This document shows, one piece after another, positions 43,978 to 52,778 of a stretch of DNA of 64,000 bases. How positions within the stretch are numbered: position 1 is the stretch's first letter; each line of letters starts with the position of its first letter. Both the position numbers and the translations under genes were made by a program. Origin of the DNA: Roseibium sp. Sym1 (GTDB taxonomy: Bacteria; Pseudomonadota; Alphaproteobacteria; Rhizobiales; Stappiaceae); assembly GCF_027359675.1 (NCBI RefSeq), contig NZ_CP114789.1, forward strand, positions 1 through 64,000, read 5' to 3'. Under the pieces are notes generated by a model. That model was not told where the DNA came from and did no database searches. It saw only the letters and a program-made list of their open reading frames with translations.

Positions 43978-45494
43978 TCCTGTTGGCTTTGCCGGGCGGG
44001 GGCACGAAGTCCCTTGCCGACGGCATGAGAAACAATGGCTTGCTCTGTGAGTTCTTCGCGCTGCAGTTCGGCCACCACCGTCCCCTCGCGCATGACGAGG
44101 ACCCTGTCGGACACACGCATGACTTCGGGGAGTTCAGATGAAACGACCACCACGGAATGACCTTCGCAGGCGAGTTCCTCGATGAGATTGTAGATTTCGG
44201 ACTTGGCACCGACATCGATGCCACGTGTCGGCTCGTCGAACAGCAAAATCTTGGATCCCGCGGCCAGCCACCGGGCAATGATTGCCTTCTGCTGATTGCC
44301 ACCACTGAACAGGCGAATTGGTCGATCGAGCAGAAACGGGCGAAGGTTGACGCGGGTCAACAATTCGGCCGCTGTACGCCTCAAGGCCCCATGCCGGATG
44401 ATGCCAGCGGGCGCGAAACGTTTCATCGATGGCAGCGCGACATTGTTGGTAACCGAACGGCCGGGAATTATGCCTTCACGCTTGCGTTCCTCAGGCAGAA
44501 GGCCAATACCCGCCGCAATGGCAGCACGCGGATTGGAAAGTGTCAGGGTCGACCCGTCGATCTGGATGGTTCCGCCAGTCGCCCTATCGGCACCCGCGAT
44601 GAGACGAAGCAGTTCCGTGCGGCCAGAACCAACCAAACCGGCAATGCCGAGCACTTCCCCCTTGTGTAGGTCAAAGGAAACATCCCGGACCTTGGCAGAG
44701 GAGAGATTGCGCGCTTCGATACGGACATCCCGGGTCGCGTGGGACACATGCTCTTCTGCCTGCAGTTCCCTGCCGACCATCATCGAGATGACGTCGGCCG
44801 GCTCAGTCTGCTTGAGGTCAACGACACCAACCAGCCGGCCGTCCCGCATCACGCTTGCGCGCTCGCAGATTCCGAATACCTCGTCCATCTTGTGGGAAAC
44901 ATAGATGATTGTTACGCCGCTCGCGGCTAACCGCTTGATGACCTCCGCAAGGCTCTCAAATTCGCTCGGCGTGAGGCTTGAAGTTGGCTCGTCCATGGCA
45001 ATAATCTTGGCCTTGTCGAGCAAAGCGCGGGCGATTTCGACCACCTGCCGCTGCGCCACTTTCAGTGACGATATCGGCGCTGCGGGATCAATCGAAGCAT
45101 CGATCATCGCTAGCGCTTCGGCAGCCCGCCTTTCCTGCTCGCGCCGGTTTACCAAGAGCCCACCTGCCCAGGTAATCGGGTGCCCTAGGAACATGTTCTG
45201 GGCGACGGTCAGGTGCGGCACTTGCTGCAGTTCCTGGTGAATCATCGCAACACCGGCAAGGCGAGCGCTCTCAGGTGTCCTGAAGGCCTGAGCCACGCCA
45301 TCGATCAAAAGCTGCCCGCTTGTCGGCTTGAAGACCCCGGACAAGATACGCAGCAGGGTCGACTTACCTGCCCCGTTTTCACCAAGCAGTGCATGGATTT
45401 CGCCGGGTGCAATCTGAAAGGAGACATCGGACAGGGCACGTACGCTCGGAAACACCTTCGTCATGCCTTCGAAAGCTAGTCTGGCAGTGGTCAT
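43974..45494 (-). CDS. RbsA-type sugar ABC transporter ATPase (duplicated)
   Basis: A 506-aa protein with two ABC modules. First: Walker A LLGENGAGKSTLLRIL, signature region KVAQRQVVEIARAL, Walker B AKIIAMDEPTSSL. Second: GLVGSGRTELLRLI as a degenerate Walker A, FSGGNQQKAIIARWL, and ILLFDEPTRGIDVG. This is the RbsA/MglA architecture for carbohydrate import. Confidence 0.97.
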   Translation of the reverse strand: MTTARLAFEGMTKVFPSVRALSDVSFQIAPGEIHALLGENGAGKSTLLRILSGVFKPTSGQLLIDGVAQAFRTPESARLAGVAMIHQELQQVPHLTVAQNMFLGHPITWAGGLLVNRREQERRAAEALAMIDASIDPAAPISSLKVAQRQVVEIARALLDKAKIIAMDEPTSSLTPSEFESLAEVIKRLAASGVTIIYVSHKMDEVFGICERASVMRDGRLVGVVDLKQTEPADVISMMVGRELQAEEHVSHATRDVRIEARNLSSAKVRDVSFDLHKGEVLGIAGLVGSGRTELLRLIAGADRATGGTIQIDGSTLTLSNPRAAIAAGIGLLPEERKREGIIPGRSVTNNVALPSMKRFAPAGIIRHGALRRTAAELLTRVNLRPFLLDRPIRLFSGGNQQKAIIARWLAAGSKILLFDEPTRGIDVGAKSEIYNLIEELACEGHSVVVVSSELPEVMRVSDRVLVMREGTVVAELQREELTEQAIVSHAVGKGLRAPARQSQQE

Positions 45495-45562
45495 GATCTC
45501 TGTGCCCTTCGTGAGGATCGGCGGCCGGTCCAGAGCGGACCGACCACCTGCCTTGGGAGGCC

Positions 45563-46609
45563 TTACTTGCCGGCAGCCTTCATCAGCACGGCACGAAGAT
45601 CGACGCCTTCGCCCTGGAACTCGGCGACATTGTCCTTGGTGATCAGCGCCTGGGGTGTTGCGACGACACGCGGCAGATCCTGGCCGGCGACGAGACGCAG
45701 AGCGACTTCCATACCAACTTCACCGGTCAGAACCGGGAAGCTGTCGACGGTGCCAGTCAGCTCACCTGCTTTGATCGAGGCATAGGCATCGGAAATACCG
45801 TCTGTGCCGAAAACGGCAACCTTTTCAAGCAGGCCGGCGGCCTTTACCGCTTCGACGATGCCAAGCGCCATGCCATCATTGTTAGCATAGAAGCCAACGA
45901 GATCCGGATGCTGCTGCAGGATGTTGGTTGCCGCATCATAGGACATCTGGCGATCCCAGTTGCCGGGCACGCTGGCCACGACCTGGAACTTGCCGGATTC
46001 TTCAATTGTCTTTCTGAAGCCATCGGTCCGCTGCACGGCCGCATAGACACCGGCCTGTCCTTCAACAATGGCAACCTTGCCACCTTCCGGGCGATTATCG
46101 ATGAACCACTTGGCGACGCGCACGCCATTGTCGCGCTGAACGTTTCCGACATAGTGCTCGGCTTGCGGGATAACGGCGTCGTTTACATTGACGACCGGCA
46201 CGCCGGCAGCCTTGGCCTGCTCCATGATCGGCTGCAGGTTGGCGTCGGTCTGCGGCGACAGGAGAAGAACGTTATAGCCCTGCGTGACCATGCCTTCGGC
46301 AATCGTCAGCTGGCCCAGCTGGTCTCCCTCGCTTTGCGCGGCCTGATAGACACTCTCGACGCCGACCCTATCGGCAAAGGCCTTGTAGCCCTCGCCGAGC
46401 GAACGCCAGTATTCGTTCGTCAGGGTCTTGGAAACGCCACCGGCTTTGGTACCGGCGGGGATTGCCGGAAATGCGCCGAACTTTGCTTCCAGTTCAGACC
46501 AGTCCATCCGATCTGGCTCAGAGTCAGAATTGAGCGGGGCAAGATCTTGAGCAAAGGCTGCGCCGGCCCAGAGGCTCGCCGCCACGGCAAGCGTCAAAAG
46601 TCTATTCAT
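45563..46609 (-). CDS. periplasmic sugar-binding protein of the ABC importer
   Basis: A 348-aa protein with a cleavable signal peptide (MNRLLTLAVAASLWAGAAFA) and a Peripla_BP_4 (ribose-binding-like) fold: YNVLLLSPQTDANLQPIMEQ, GVPVVNVNDAVIP, QHPDLVGFYANNDGMALGIV, KVAVFGTDGISDAY. The ATG has GGAGGAAC in front. The substrate is probably a pentose, hexose or polyol but cannot be named. Confidence 0.95.
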   Translation of the reverse strand: MNRLLTLAVAASLWAGAAFAQDLAPLNSDSEPDRMDWSELEAKFGAFPAIPAGTKAGGVSKTLTNEYWRSLGEGYKAFADRVGVESVYQAAQSEGDQLGQLTIAEGMVTQGYNVLLLSPQTDANLQPIMEQAKAAGVPVVNVNDAVIPQAEHYVGNVQRDNGVRVAKWFIDNRPEGGKVAIVEGQAGVYAAVQRTDGFRKTIEESGKFQVVASVPGNWDRQMSYDAATNILQQHPDLVGFYANNDGMALGIVEAVKAAGLLEKVAVFGTDGISDAYASIKAGELTGTVDSFPVLTGEVGMEVALRLVAGQDLPRVVATPQALITKDNVAEFQGEGVDLRAVLMKAAGK

Positions 46610-46639
46610 CGGTTCCTCCCGAGTTTCATGATAATGGCG

Positions 46640-47644
46640 TTACGTGTTGGCCCCGAGCATCAGCTCCTGCAAAATGGCCTGGGCCGCCACGGCATCCTGG
46701 CGGTCAATCGCACCAGTGAGGCGATTGTCCTGCTCGAGGCGATCAACGACATTCAGCATCCGCTTGACGGTCGCGATGTTCACCTCGCATTCGTGAACCG
46801 GATCAAGTCCGGTCATGTCTGGGAATGTGTCGAAATAGATGGCACCGTCGTAGCCATCACGACGGATCTGCCGCAGCAGTTCAATTGTCTGGACCGTGTG
46901 TACGGCGCCAACCATGAGACCATCGTCCCGCTTGGCATAACCATCGTTCAGATGGACGCCGAGAAGCTTGCTGTGTCTGGCAATCAGGGCTGCAGCAAAG
47001 GCCGGTTGCTCGTCGGCATAAAGAACATGGGCAAAGTCGAGCGTGACACCAAGATTGTCTGCACCAACATCGCGGATCGCCAGCAGCGTCGTTGCCGCAT
47101 CAGGCATCAGGCTGTAGGATCGCGGCTCGTTCGGCTTATACTCGATGCTGATCATGCAATCGGGATCATGCTCACAAACTTCACGAATTCCATCAATTTC
47201 GTGTTGCCACAAGCGGGCGTAGTCCGCCTGGAACGCGTAGTCGAAACCGTCTTGGCCGAGCCACAGCGTCATGAGGCTTGAACCCACCTCGCGGGCAGCG
47301 TCGATCCCCTTCTTGGTAAGATCGATTGCCTCCCGCCGGACAGCAGCGTCAGGATGGGTGAACGCCCCGAGCTTGAATGCCGGGTTGGTGTAATAGCGCA
47401 TGGCAAAGCCGTTAATCGCAAGCCCGAGATCGCCTAGCTTCTTTGCCAACTCGCGCGGATCTTCGCCAAGATGATCGGGAAAATTGAGATCAAGGTCAGT
47501 CAGGCCCTGAACGCGCGCGGCGCGCTCGGCCATCTGCAAGACGCTGGGTTTGCCTTTGATACCCGGCCACGCAATGTGCGCTGCGGAAGCGAAGGAGTTC
47601 AGGCGAGTGGCGAAACGGGGCTCGGTCAAGATCAATATTCCCAA
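46640..47644 (-). CDS. TIM-barrel sugar isomerase/epimerase (xylose-isomerase-like)
   Basis: A 334-aa AP-endonuclease-2-type TIM barrel: DLDLNFPDHLGEDPRELAKK, MTLWLGQDGFDYAFQADYAR, CMISIEYKPNEPRSYSLMPD (metal Glu), GVTLDFAHVLYADEQPAF (Asp/His), LLGVHLNDGYAKRDDG and GAIYFDTFPDMTGLDP. This set of metal ligands is typical of sugar or polyol isomerases. First gene of the operon; the start taken here is TTG with GAGG upstream, because no earlier ATG exists in frame. It likely acts on the imported sugar before or after the kinase. Confidence 0.88.
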   Translation of the reverse strand: MGILILTEPRFATRLNSFASAAHIAWPGIKGKPSVLQMAERAARVQGLTDLDLNFPDHLGEDPRELAKKLGDLGLAINGFAMRYYTNPAFKLGAFTHPDAAVRREAIDLTKKGIDAAREVGSSLMTLWLGQDGFDYAFQADYARLWQHEIDGIREVCEHDPDCMISIEYKPNEPRSYSLMPDAATTLLAIRDVGADNLGVTLDFAHVLYADEQPAFAAALIARHSKLLGVHLNDGYAKRDDGLMVGAVHTVQTIELLRQIRRDGYDGAIYFDTFPDMTGLDPVHECEVNIATVKRMLNVVDRLEQDNRLTGAIDRQDAVAAQAILQELMLGANT

Positions 47645-47730
47645 AAGTTATCTGCCTCAACTTCACGATTTATCTTCAATTTGTAAAGTTAGAAAGTGTT
47701 GTGCGTCGCAGCGTTCCCGCCCCCGAAATG

Positions 47731-48147
47731 CTACGTGGTGCGAGGACAGTCAGTCGGAACCCGCTCGACGAAGTTGCTGAAGTCGCTCAAATAATTGCGC
47801 AGGAACGTCTCGGTCGATCCAACGCTGACATTGCCATCGTCGGAAATCAGGTCCGGCGTGAACTGGATATAGGCTTCGATCGCATTCATCATCGGGGAGT
47901 TGCAGAAGCTAAGGATGCTCTTCAGGTACTGCTGTCCAACGGCAGTGCCGATAGCCCCAGGCGAGGTTCCGATGATGCCCAATGGCTTACGGTTTAACGA
48001 GTTCTGTCCTCGGGGGCGGCTCGTCCAGTCGATGGCGTTCCGCAGCCCACCCGGGATCGAGAGGTTCTATTCCGGTGTAACGAAAGGAACCGCGTCCACG
48101 TCCGCAACGGCCGCCTTGAAATCCTGGGCGACTGCCGGGTGGTTGCC
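47731..48147 (-). pseudogene. decayed NADPH-dependent FMN reductase
   Basis: One minus-strand frame reads NHPAVAQDFKAAVADVDAV then FVTPE, followed by an in-frame TAG at 48067-48069 exactly where the family has Tyr (VTPEYN), and then continues NLSIPGGLRNAIDW, NRKPLGIIGTSPGAIGTAVG and FLRNYLSDFSNFVERV to the true stop at 47731. These are the FMN-site and C-terminal motifs of NAD(P)H-dependent FMN reductases. The N-terminal third is absent: the catabolic island begins 50 bases further. A gene inactivated by truncation plus a nonsense codon. Confidence 0.82.
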
Positions 48148-48200
48148 CTTGGCTGCAGAAGCCGAACGCGAAGCAAGACGCCCGGCCGCGCCTTCGCCCG

Positions 48201-48839
48201 CTACTCCGCCACGAAGCCAGCCGCCTTGTGGCTGCCATCGCAATACGGCTTGTTCTGCGACGCGCCGCAACGGCAGAAAAAGGCCTGACGCACTTTGTTG
48301 ACCGTCCGGCCCGTGCCGCTGACGACCTCCAGGTTGCCGGTGGTCTTCAACGGCCCGTTCGGTTGCGGCAGCAGATCGACGGGCCCGTCGCGCGCCTCCA
48401 GCGTTGGGGTGTCCTTTGCCGCCGGTTCGCCCGTCGCTGCGAATCCGGCAGCGGTATGCGAGCCGTCGCAGAAGGGCTTGGTCTGCGATTGGCCGCAGCG
48501 GCAGAGGGTGGCCCGCACCCGGCCCAGCGGTTCTCCGCGCAACCGCAGGTCCGCCTCGATCGCCAGGGGGCCGTTTTCCCGCACCCGAACCGTGTTCACC
48601 ACTGGCGACTGTTCCGTGGTCTGCGCGCCGTCATTGCGGCTGACGCTGATCGCTCCCGACGGACAGGTGAGGCCGATCAGCATGACCGTCTCGACGGACG
48701 CGGCATCGGGGTAGATCCACTCACCCTTCACATTCGGCACAAAGACCTCGGGATGGCTCAGAACGCAGTTGCGCGAGTGGACGCACAACGACGCGTCGAA
48801 CCGGATAGTGACCTCCTTGCCCCTGACAATCTCGACCAT
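48201..48839 (-). CDS. iron-sulfur protein: divergent ferredoxin plus two CDGSH domains
   Basis: A 212-aa protein. Residues 1-70 are a Fer4_19-type divergent ferredoxin domain (IRFDASLCVHSRNCVLSHPE, IGLTCPSGAISV). Two mitoNEET-like CDGSH motifs follow: CRCGQSQTKPFCDGSH and CRCGASQNKPYCDGSH, each able to hold a [2Fe-2S] cluster with three Cys and one His. The start at 48839 has GGAGAC in front. It is the last gene of the minus-strand catabolic arm, 109 bases after the thiolase; probably an electron carrier or redox sensor, role in the pathway unknown. Confidence 0.92.
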   Translation of the reverse strand: MVEIVRGKEVTIRFDASLCVHSRNCVLSHPEVFVPNVKGEWIYPDAASVETVMLIGLTCPSGAISVSRNDGAQTTEQSPVVNTVRVRENGPLAIEADLRLRGEPLGRVRATLCRCGQSQTKPFCDGSHTAAGFAATGEPAAKDTPTLEARDGPVDLLPQPNGPLKTTGNLEVVSGTGRTVNKVRQAFFCRCGASQNKPYCDGSHKAAGFVAE

Positions 48840-48948
48840 GTGCAGTCTCCCCAATCAGCGAAAATCGCATGACCAGCACCCGGCAAGGCTGCGCCTCTGC
48901 ACTCCGGCTCGTCAAGGATTCGAAAGGACAGAGCAGATATAGGGACAC

Positions 48949-50148
48949 TCACACCCGTTCCAGCGCGATGGCGATGCCCTGCCCCACGCCGATGCACATG
49001 GTAGAGAGTGAGCGCCTGCCGTGGGTGTGGCGCAATTCCAGCGCCGCCGTGCCGGTGATCCTCGCACCCGACATGCCCAAAGGATGACCCAACGCAATCG
49101 CCCCGCCGTTGCGGTTCACCCGAGTATCGTCGTCGGCGATCCCGAGCTGGCGCAGCGTGGCCACGCCTTGCGCGGCGAAGGCCTCGTTCAGTTCGATCAC
49201 GTCGAAATCGGCCTGCGTCAGACCGAGCCTCGCCATCAGCTTCTGGCTCGCGGGCGCCGGGCCGATGCCCATGATGCGCGGCGGCACGCCCGCGGTCGCC
49301 CCGCCGAGGATGCGGGCGATCGGCGTCAGCCCATGCACGCGCGCAGCTGCCGCCGAGGCGAGGATCAGCGCTGCCGCGCCATCGTTGACGCCCGAGGCAT
49401 TGCCCGCCGTGACCGAGCCGTTCGGGAACAGGGGCTTCAGCTTGCCCAGCGAGTCGAGGGTCGTGGCGCGGGGGTGTTCGTCGCGGTCCACCACCAGCGC
49501 CTCGCCCTTGCGCTGCGGGATCGTCACCGGGGTGATCTCTTGCGCGAGGCGCCCGTTGGCTTGCGCGGCCGACGCCTTGGCCTGGCTGGCCAGCGCCATC
49601 GCGTCCTGCGCCTCGCGGCTGATGCCGTAGTCATCCGCCACGTTCTGCCCGGTCTGCGGCATCGAATCCGTGCCCCAGGCCGCATGCATCGCCGGATTGA
49701 TCAGCCGCCAGCCGATGGTGGTGTCGCAGATCTCGGCGTTGCGGGAAAAGGCGCTGTCGGCCTTGGGCATCACGAAGGGGGCGCGGCTCATGCTTTCGAC
49801 ACCGCCCGCGATGACCAGCTGCGCCTCGCCGGCGGCGATCTGGCGGGCCGAGGTCAGCACCGCGTCCATCCCCGAGCCACAAAGCCGGTTGATCGTGGTC
49901 CCCGTCACTCCGACCGGCAAACCTGCCAGCAACAGCGACATGCGCGCCACGTTACGGTTGTCCTCGCCCGCCTGATTAGCGCAGCCGAAGATCACGTCAT
50001 CCACCGCTTCCCAATCCACGCCGGCGTTGCGGTCCATCAGCGCGCGGAGCGGAATGGCCCCCAGATCGTCGGGGCGCACCGACGACAGTGCCCCGCCATA
50101 CCGGCCGATCGGCGTGCGGATGTAGTCGCAGATGAAGACGTCGGTCAT
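48949..50148 (-). CDS. pcaF: thiolase, 3-oxoadipyl-CoA type
   Basis: A 399-aa thiolase: acylated Cys in TTINRLCGSGMDAVLTSA, NEAFAAQGVATLRQLG, the His in NGGAIALGHPLGMSGARI, and the second Cys in TMCIGVGQGIA (usually C-I-G-G-G-Q-G). It best resembles beta-ketoadipyl-CoA thiolases (MTDVFICDYIRTPIGRYGGA; LRALMDRNAGVDW), which release succinyl-CoA and acetyl-CoA, the expected last step of adipate breakdown. Substrate preference is inferred from overall resemblance and from the neighbouring pathway genes. Confidence 0.9.
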   Translation of the reverse strand: MTDVFICDYIRTPIGRYGGALSSVRPDDLGAIPLRALMDRNAGVDWEAVDDVIFGCANQAGEDNRNVARMSLLLAGLPVGVTGTTINRLCGSGMDAVLTSARQIAAGEAQLVIAGGVESMSRAPFVMPKADSAFSRNAEICDTTIGWRLINPAMHAAWGTDSMPQTGQNVADDYGISREAQDAMALASQAKASAAQANGRLAQEITPVTIPQRKGEALVVDRDEHPRATTLDSLGKLKPLFPNGSVTAGNASGVNDGAAALILASAAAARVHGLTPIARILGGATAGVPPRIMGIGPAPASQKLMARLGLTQADFDVIELNEAFAAQGVATLRQLGIADDDTRVNRNGGAIALGHPLGMSGARITGTAALELRHTHGRRSLSTMCIGVGQGIAIALERV

Positions 50149-50172
50149 ATTGATGCTCCAAATGTAGCAGGC

Positions 50173-51099
50173 TTACAGCTTCTCGATCAACTCCGGGATG
50201 GCCGTGAAGAGGTCGGCGACCAAGCCATAGTCGGCGACCCGGAAGATCGGAGCCTCTTCGTCCTTGTTGATGGCGACGATGACCTTGCTGTCCTTCATCC
50301 CCGCAAGATGCTGGATCGCACCCGAGATGCCGACCGCGACATAAAGGTCCGGCGCCACGACCTTGCCGGTCTGGCCGACCTGCCAGTCGTTCGGCGCGTA
50401 GCCACTGTCCACCGCCGCCCGGGACGCCCCGACAGCGGCATTCAGCTTGTCCGCCAGCTTCTCGATCAGCGCGAAGTCGGCCTGGCTGCCCACGCCGCGC
50501 CCGCCCGAGACCACGATCCCGGCCGAGGTCAGCTCCAGACGGTCGCTGGACGCCACCTTGTCCTCGACCCAGGCCGAGAGACTGCCGTCCACGCTGGCCG
50601 AGACCTTCTCGACCGGGGCGTTGCCGCCCTTGCCGACCGCATCGAAGGTCGCGGTGCGGATGGTCATGACCTTCTTCGCATCCGAGGTCCTGACCGTCTG
50701 GATCGCGTTCCCGGCATAGATCGGGCGGTCGAAGGTCGAGCCGTCATGCACGGCGAGAACTTCCGAGATCACCATCACGTCGAGCAGCGCGGCCACGCGC
50801 GGCAGCACCGACTTCGACAGCGCGCCCGAGGCGGCGACGATGTGCTCGTAGTCGCCCGCCAGCGACACGATCAGCGCGGCGGTGGGTTCAGCCAAGCCAT
50901 GGGCATAGGCCGCATCCTCGGCCAGAAGCACCTTGGCCACGCCGTCCAGCGTTGCGGCCTCGGCCGCTGCGGCAGTGGCGTCCGGACCGGCGACCAGCAC
51001 CGTCACCGGACCCAGCGACATCACCGCGGTCAGCGCCTTGGCCACCTGGTCGGTCGCCATTTTGCCATCGACCACATCAGCAAGAAGAAGAACGGCCAT
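50173..51099 (-). CDS. etfA: electron transfer flavoprotein alpha subunit
   Basis: A 308-aa FixB/EtfA protein; the C-terminal FAD-binding half has [60 protein letters not shown] and [20 protein letters not shown]. It carries electrons from the acyl-CoA dehydrogenase to the respiratory chain. One base separates it from etfB, so the two are coupled. Confidence 0.98.
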   Translation of the reverse strand: MAVLLLADVVDGKMATDQVAKALTAVMSLGPVTVLVAGPDATAAAAEAATLDGVAKVLLAEDAAYAHGLAEPTAALIVSLAGDYEHIVAASGALSKSVLPRVAALLDVMVISEVLAVHDGSTFDRPIYAGNAIQTVRTSDAKKVMTIRTATFDAVGKGGNAPVEKVSASVDGSLSAWVEDKVASSDRLELTSAGIVVSGGRGVGSQADFALIEKLADKLNAAVGASRAAVDSGYAPNDWQVGQTGKVVAPDLYVAVGISGAIQHLAGMKDSKVIVAINKDEEAPIFRVADYGLVADLFTAIPELIEKL

Positions 51100-51100
51100 C

Positions 51101-51862
51101 TCAGATCACCCCCGCTTCGTCTTTCAGTTTCTGGATCAGCTCGGCCACGGAAGCCACCTTGACCCCCGCCTTGCGGCCCGCCGGTTCAACGGTCTTGACC
51201 ACCGTCAGGCGGGGCGAGACGTCCACGCCATAGTCGGCGGGCGTCTTGGTGGCCAAGGGCTTGGCCTTGGCCTTCATGATGTTCGGCAAGGACGCATAGC
51301 GCGGCTCGTTCAGGCGCAGATCGACGGTGATGATGGTCGGCAGCTTGACCGAAATCGTCTGCAACCCGCCGTCCACCTCGCGCGTCACGCGGGCCGTGTC
51401 GCCCTCGATGGCGACCTCGGAGGCGAAGGTCGCCTGGCTCCAGCCCAGCAGGGCGGCCAGCATCTGGCCCGTGGCGTTCATGTCGTTGTCGATCGCCTGC
51501 TTGCCGCAGAGGACGAGGCCCGGCGCCTCTTCCTTGACGACCGCAGCCAGCAGCTTGGCCACGGCCAGCGGCTCGATATCGGTGTGGACGTCGGCGGCGG
51601 CCTCGATCAGGATCGCCCGGTCCGCGCCCATCGCAAGCGCATTGCGCAGCGTCTCTTGCGCCTGCTTGACGCCGATCGAGACGACGACGACCTCCGTCGC
51701 GACGCCCTTCTCCTTCAGCCGGATCGCCTCTTCCACCGCGATCTCGTCGAAGGGGTTCATCGACATCTTGACGTTCGCAAGGTCAACCCCCGACCCGTCC
51801 GCCTTGACCCGAACCTTCACGTTGTAGTCGATCACCCGCTTGACCGGGACCAATACCTTCAT
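51101..51862 (-). CDS. etfB: electron transfer flavoprotein beta subunit
   Basis: A 253-aa Etf[21 protein letters not shown] at the start, [40 protein letters not shown] and [20 protein letters not shown] (the family signature near the AMP site). With EtfA it forms the ETF dimer; a dedicated copy in a catabolic cluster fits a high flux through acyl-CoA oxidation. Confidence 0.98.
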   Translation of the reverse strand: MKVLVPVKRVIDYNVKVRVKADGSGVDLANVKMSMNPFDEIAVEEAIRLKEKGVATEVVVVSIGVKQAQETLRNALAMGADRAILIEAAADVHTDIEPLAVAKLLAAVVKEEAPGLVLCGKQAIDNDMNATGQMLAALLGWSQATFASEVAIEGDTARVTREVDGGLQTISVKLPTIITVDLRLNEPRYASLPNIMKAKAKPLATKTPADYGVDVSPRLTVVKTVEPAGRKAGVKVASVAELIQKLKDEAGVI

Positions 51863-51930
51863 GGGAGGGCTTCCTTTCTCAAATCCCCTGTCCGCCCGGT
51901 CGAGCCGGGCGGACAGGGCAGGCTTTGGGG

Positions 51931-52686
51931 TCAGTTTGCGGTATAGCCGCCGTCGACGACGATCTCGGCACCATGGACGAACGAGGCTTCGTCGGACGCA
52001 AGGAAGAGCACCGCGTTCGACACTTCCTCGGGCTTGCTCGGGCGCTTGAGCAGCGTCGATCCCAGGATCGCCTGCCGCGTGGCCGGATCGGCGTGCAGCA
52101 GGTCCTTGGTCATCGGCGTGTCGATGACGCCGGGGTGGATCGAGTTCACCCGGATCCCGGTATCCGCCAGATCGACGGCGCAGGATTTCGTCAGCATCCG
52201 CACAGCACCCTTGGAGCCGATATAGGCCCCCGCCATCGCCGCACCGACGATGCCGTAGATCGACGAGATGTTGACGATCGACGCCTTGCCCGCTTCCTTC
52301 ATCAGCGGCACGGCGGCCCGGATGCCCAGATAGACGCCCTTCACGTTGACGTTCATCGTCAGGTCGAATTCCTCGGGCGTGGTTTCGTGCAGGGGCTTCA
52401 GGATCAGCACGCCCGCGTTGTTGACAAGAATGTCGAGCCGCCCGGCCTTGGCGCGCACGGTGGCAATGGCGTTGGCCCAGTCGGCTGCGCTTGCCACGTC
52501 ATGCCTGATGAAGTCGGCCTTGCCGCCAGCGGCCACGATGCCTTTGGCAACCCCCTCACCCGCCGCCACGTCGCGGTCGGTGACGAAGACATGCGCGCCT
52601 TCGCGCGCCAGAAGTTCGGAGTGGGACTTGCCCATCCCCATTGCAGCACCCGTCACGAGGGCGACTTTTCCAGATACACGTCCCAC
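51931..52686 (-). CDS. short-chain dehydrogenase, candidate cyclohexanol dehydrogenase
   Basis: A 251-aa classical SDR: cofactor loop [20 protein letters not shown] (T-G-x3-G-x-G), NNAGVL, catalytic Ser in [14 protein letters not shown], and Y-x3-K in [12 protein letters not shown], closing with [15 protein letters not shown]. It would oxidise a cyclic secondary alcohol to the ketone used by the next enzyme. The start is GTG at 52686 with GGGAGAGAG in front. Substrate inferred from the neighbouring monooxygenase. Confidence 0.9.
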   Translation of the reverse strand: MGRVSGKVALVTGAAMGMGKSHSELLAREGAHVFVTDRDVAAGEGVAKGIVAAGGKADFIRHDVASAADWANAIATVRAKAGRLDILVNNAGVLILKPLHETTPEEFDLTMNVNVKGVYLGIRAAVPLMKEAGKASIVNISSIYGIVGAAMAGAYIGSKGAVRMLTKSCAVDLADTGIRVNSIHPGVIDTPMTKDLLHADPATRQAILGSTLLKRPSKPEEVSNAVLFLASDEASFVHGAEIVVDGGYTAN

Positions 52687-52778
52687 AGACTCTCTCCCTT
52701 TTTTTGCTGTGTGGTTTTCTTGGCGCACAGCGATGGGCCGGGCAGAATCCTGCCCGGCCCGCCGTGTGTTCCGCTGCG

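Noticed and set aside
49021..51162. Long plus-strand open frame of 713 codons opposite the thiolase and ETF genes
   Set aside because: Arg/His/Asp-rich shadow of real minus-strand genes in very GC-rich DNA; no motifs, and the opposite strand carries clear enzymes.
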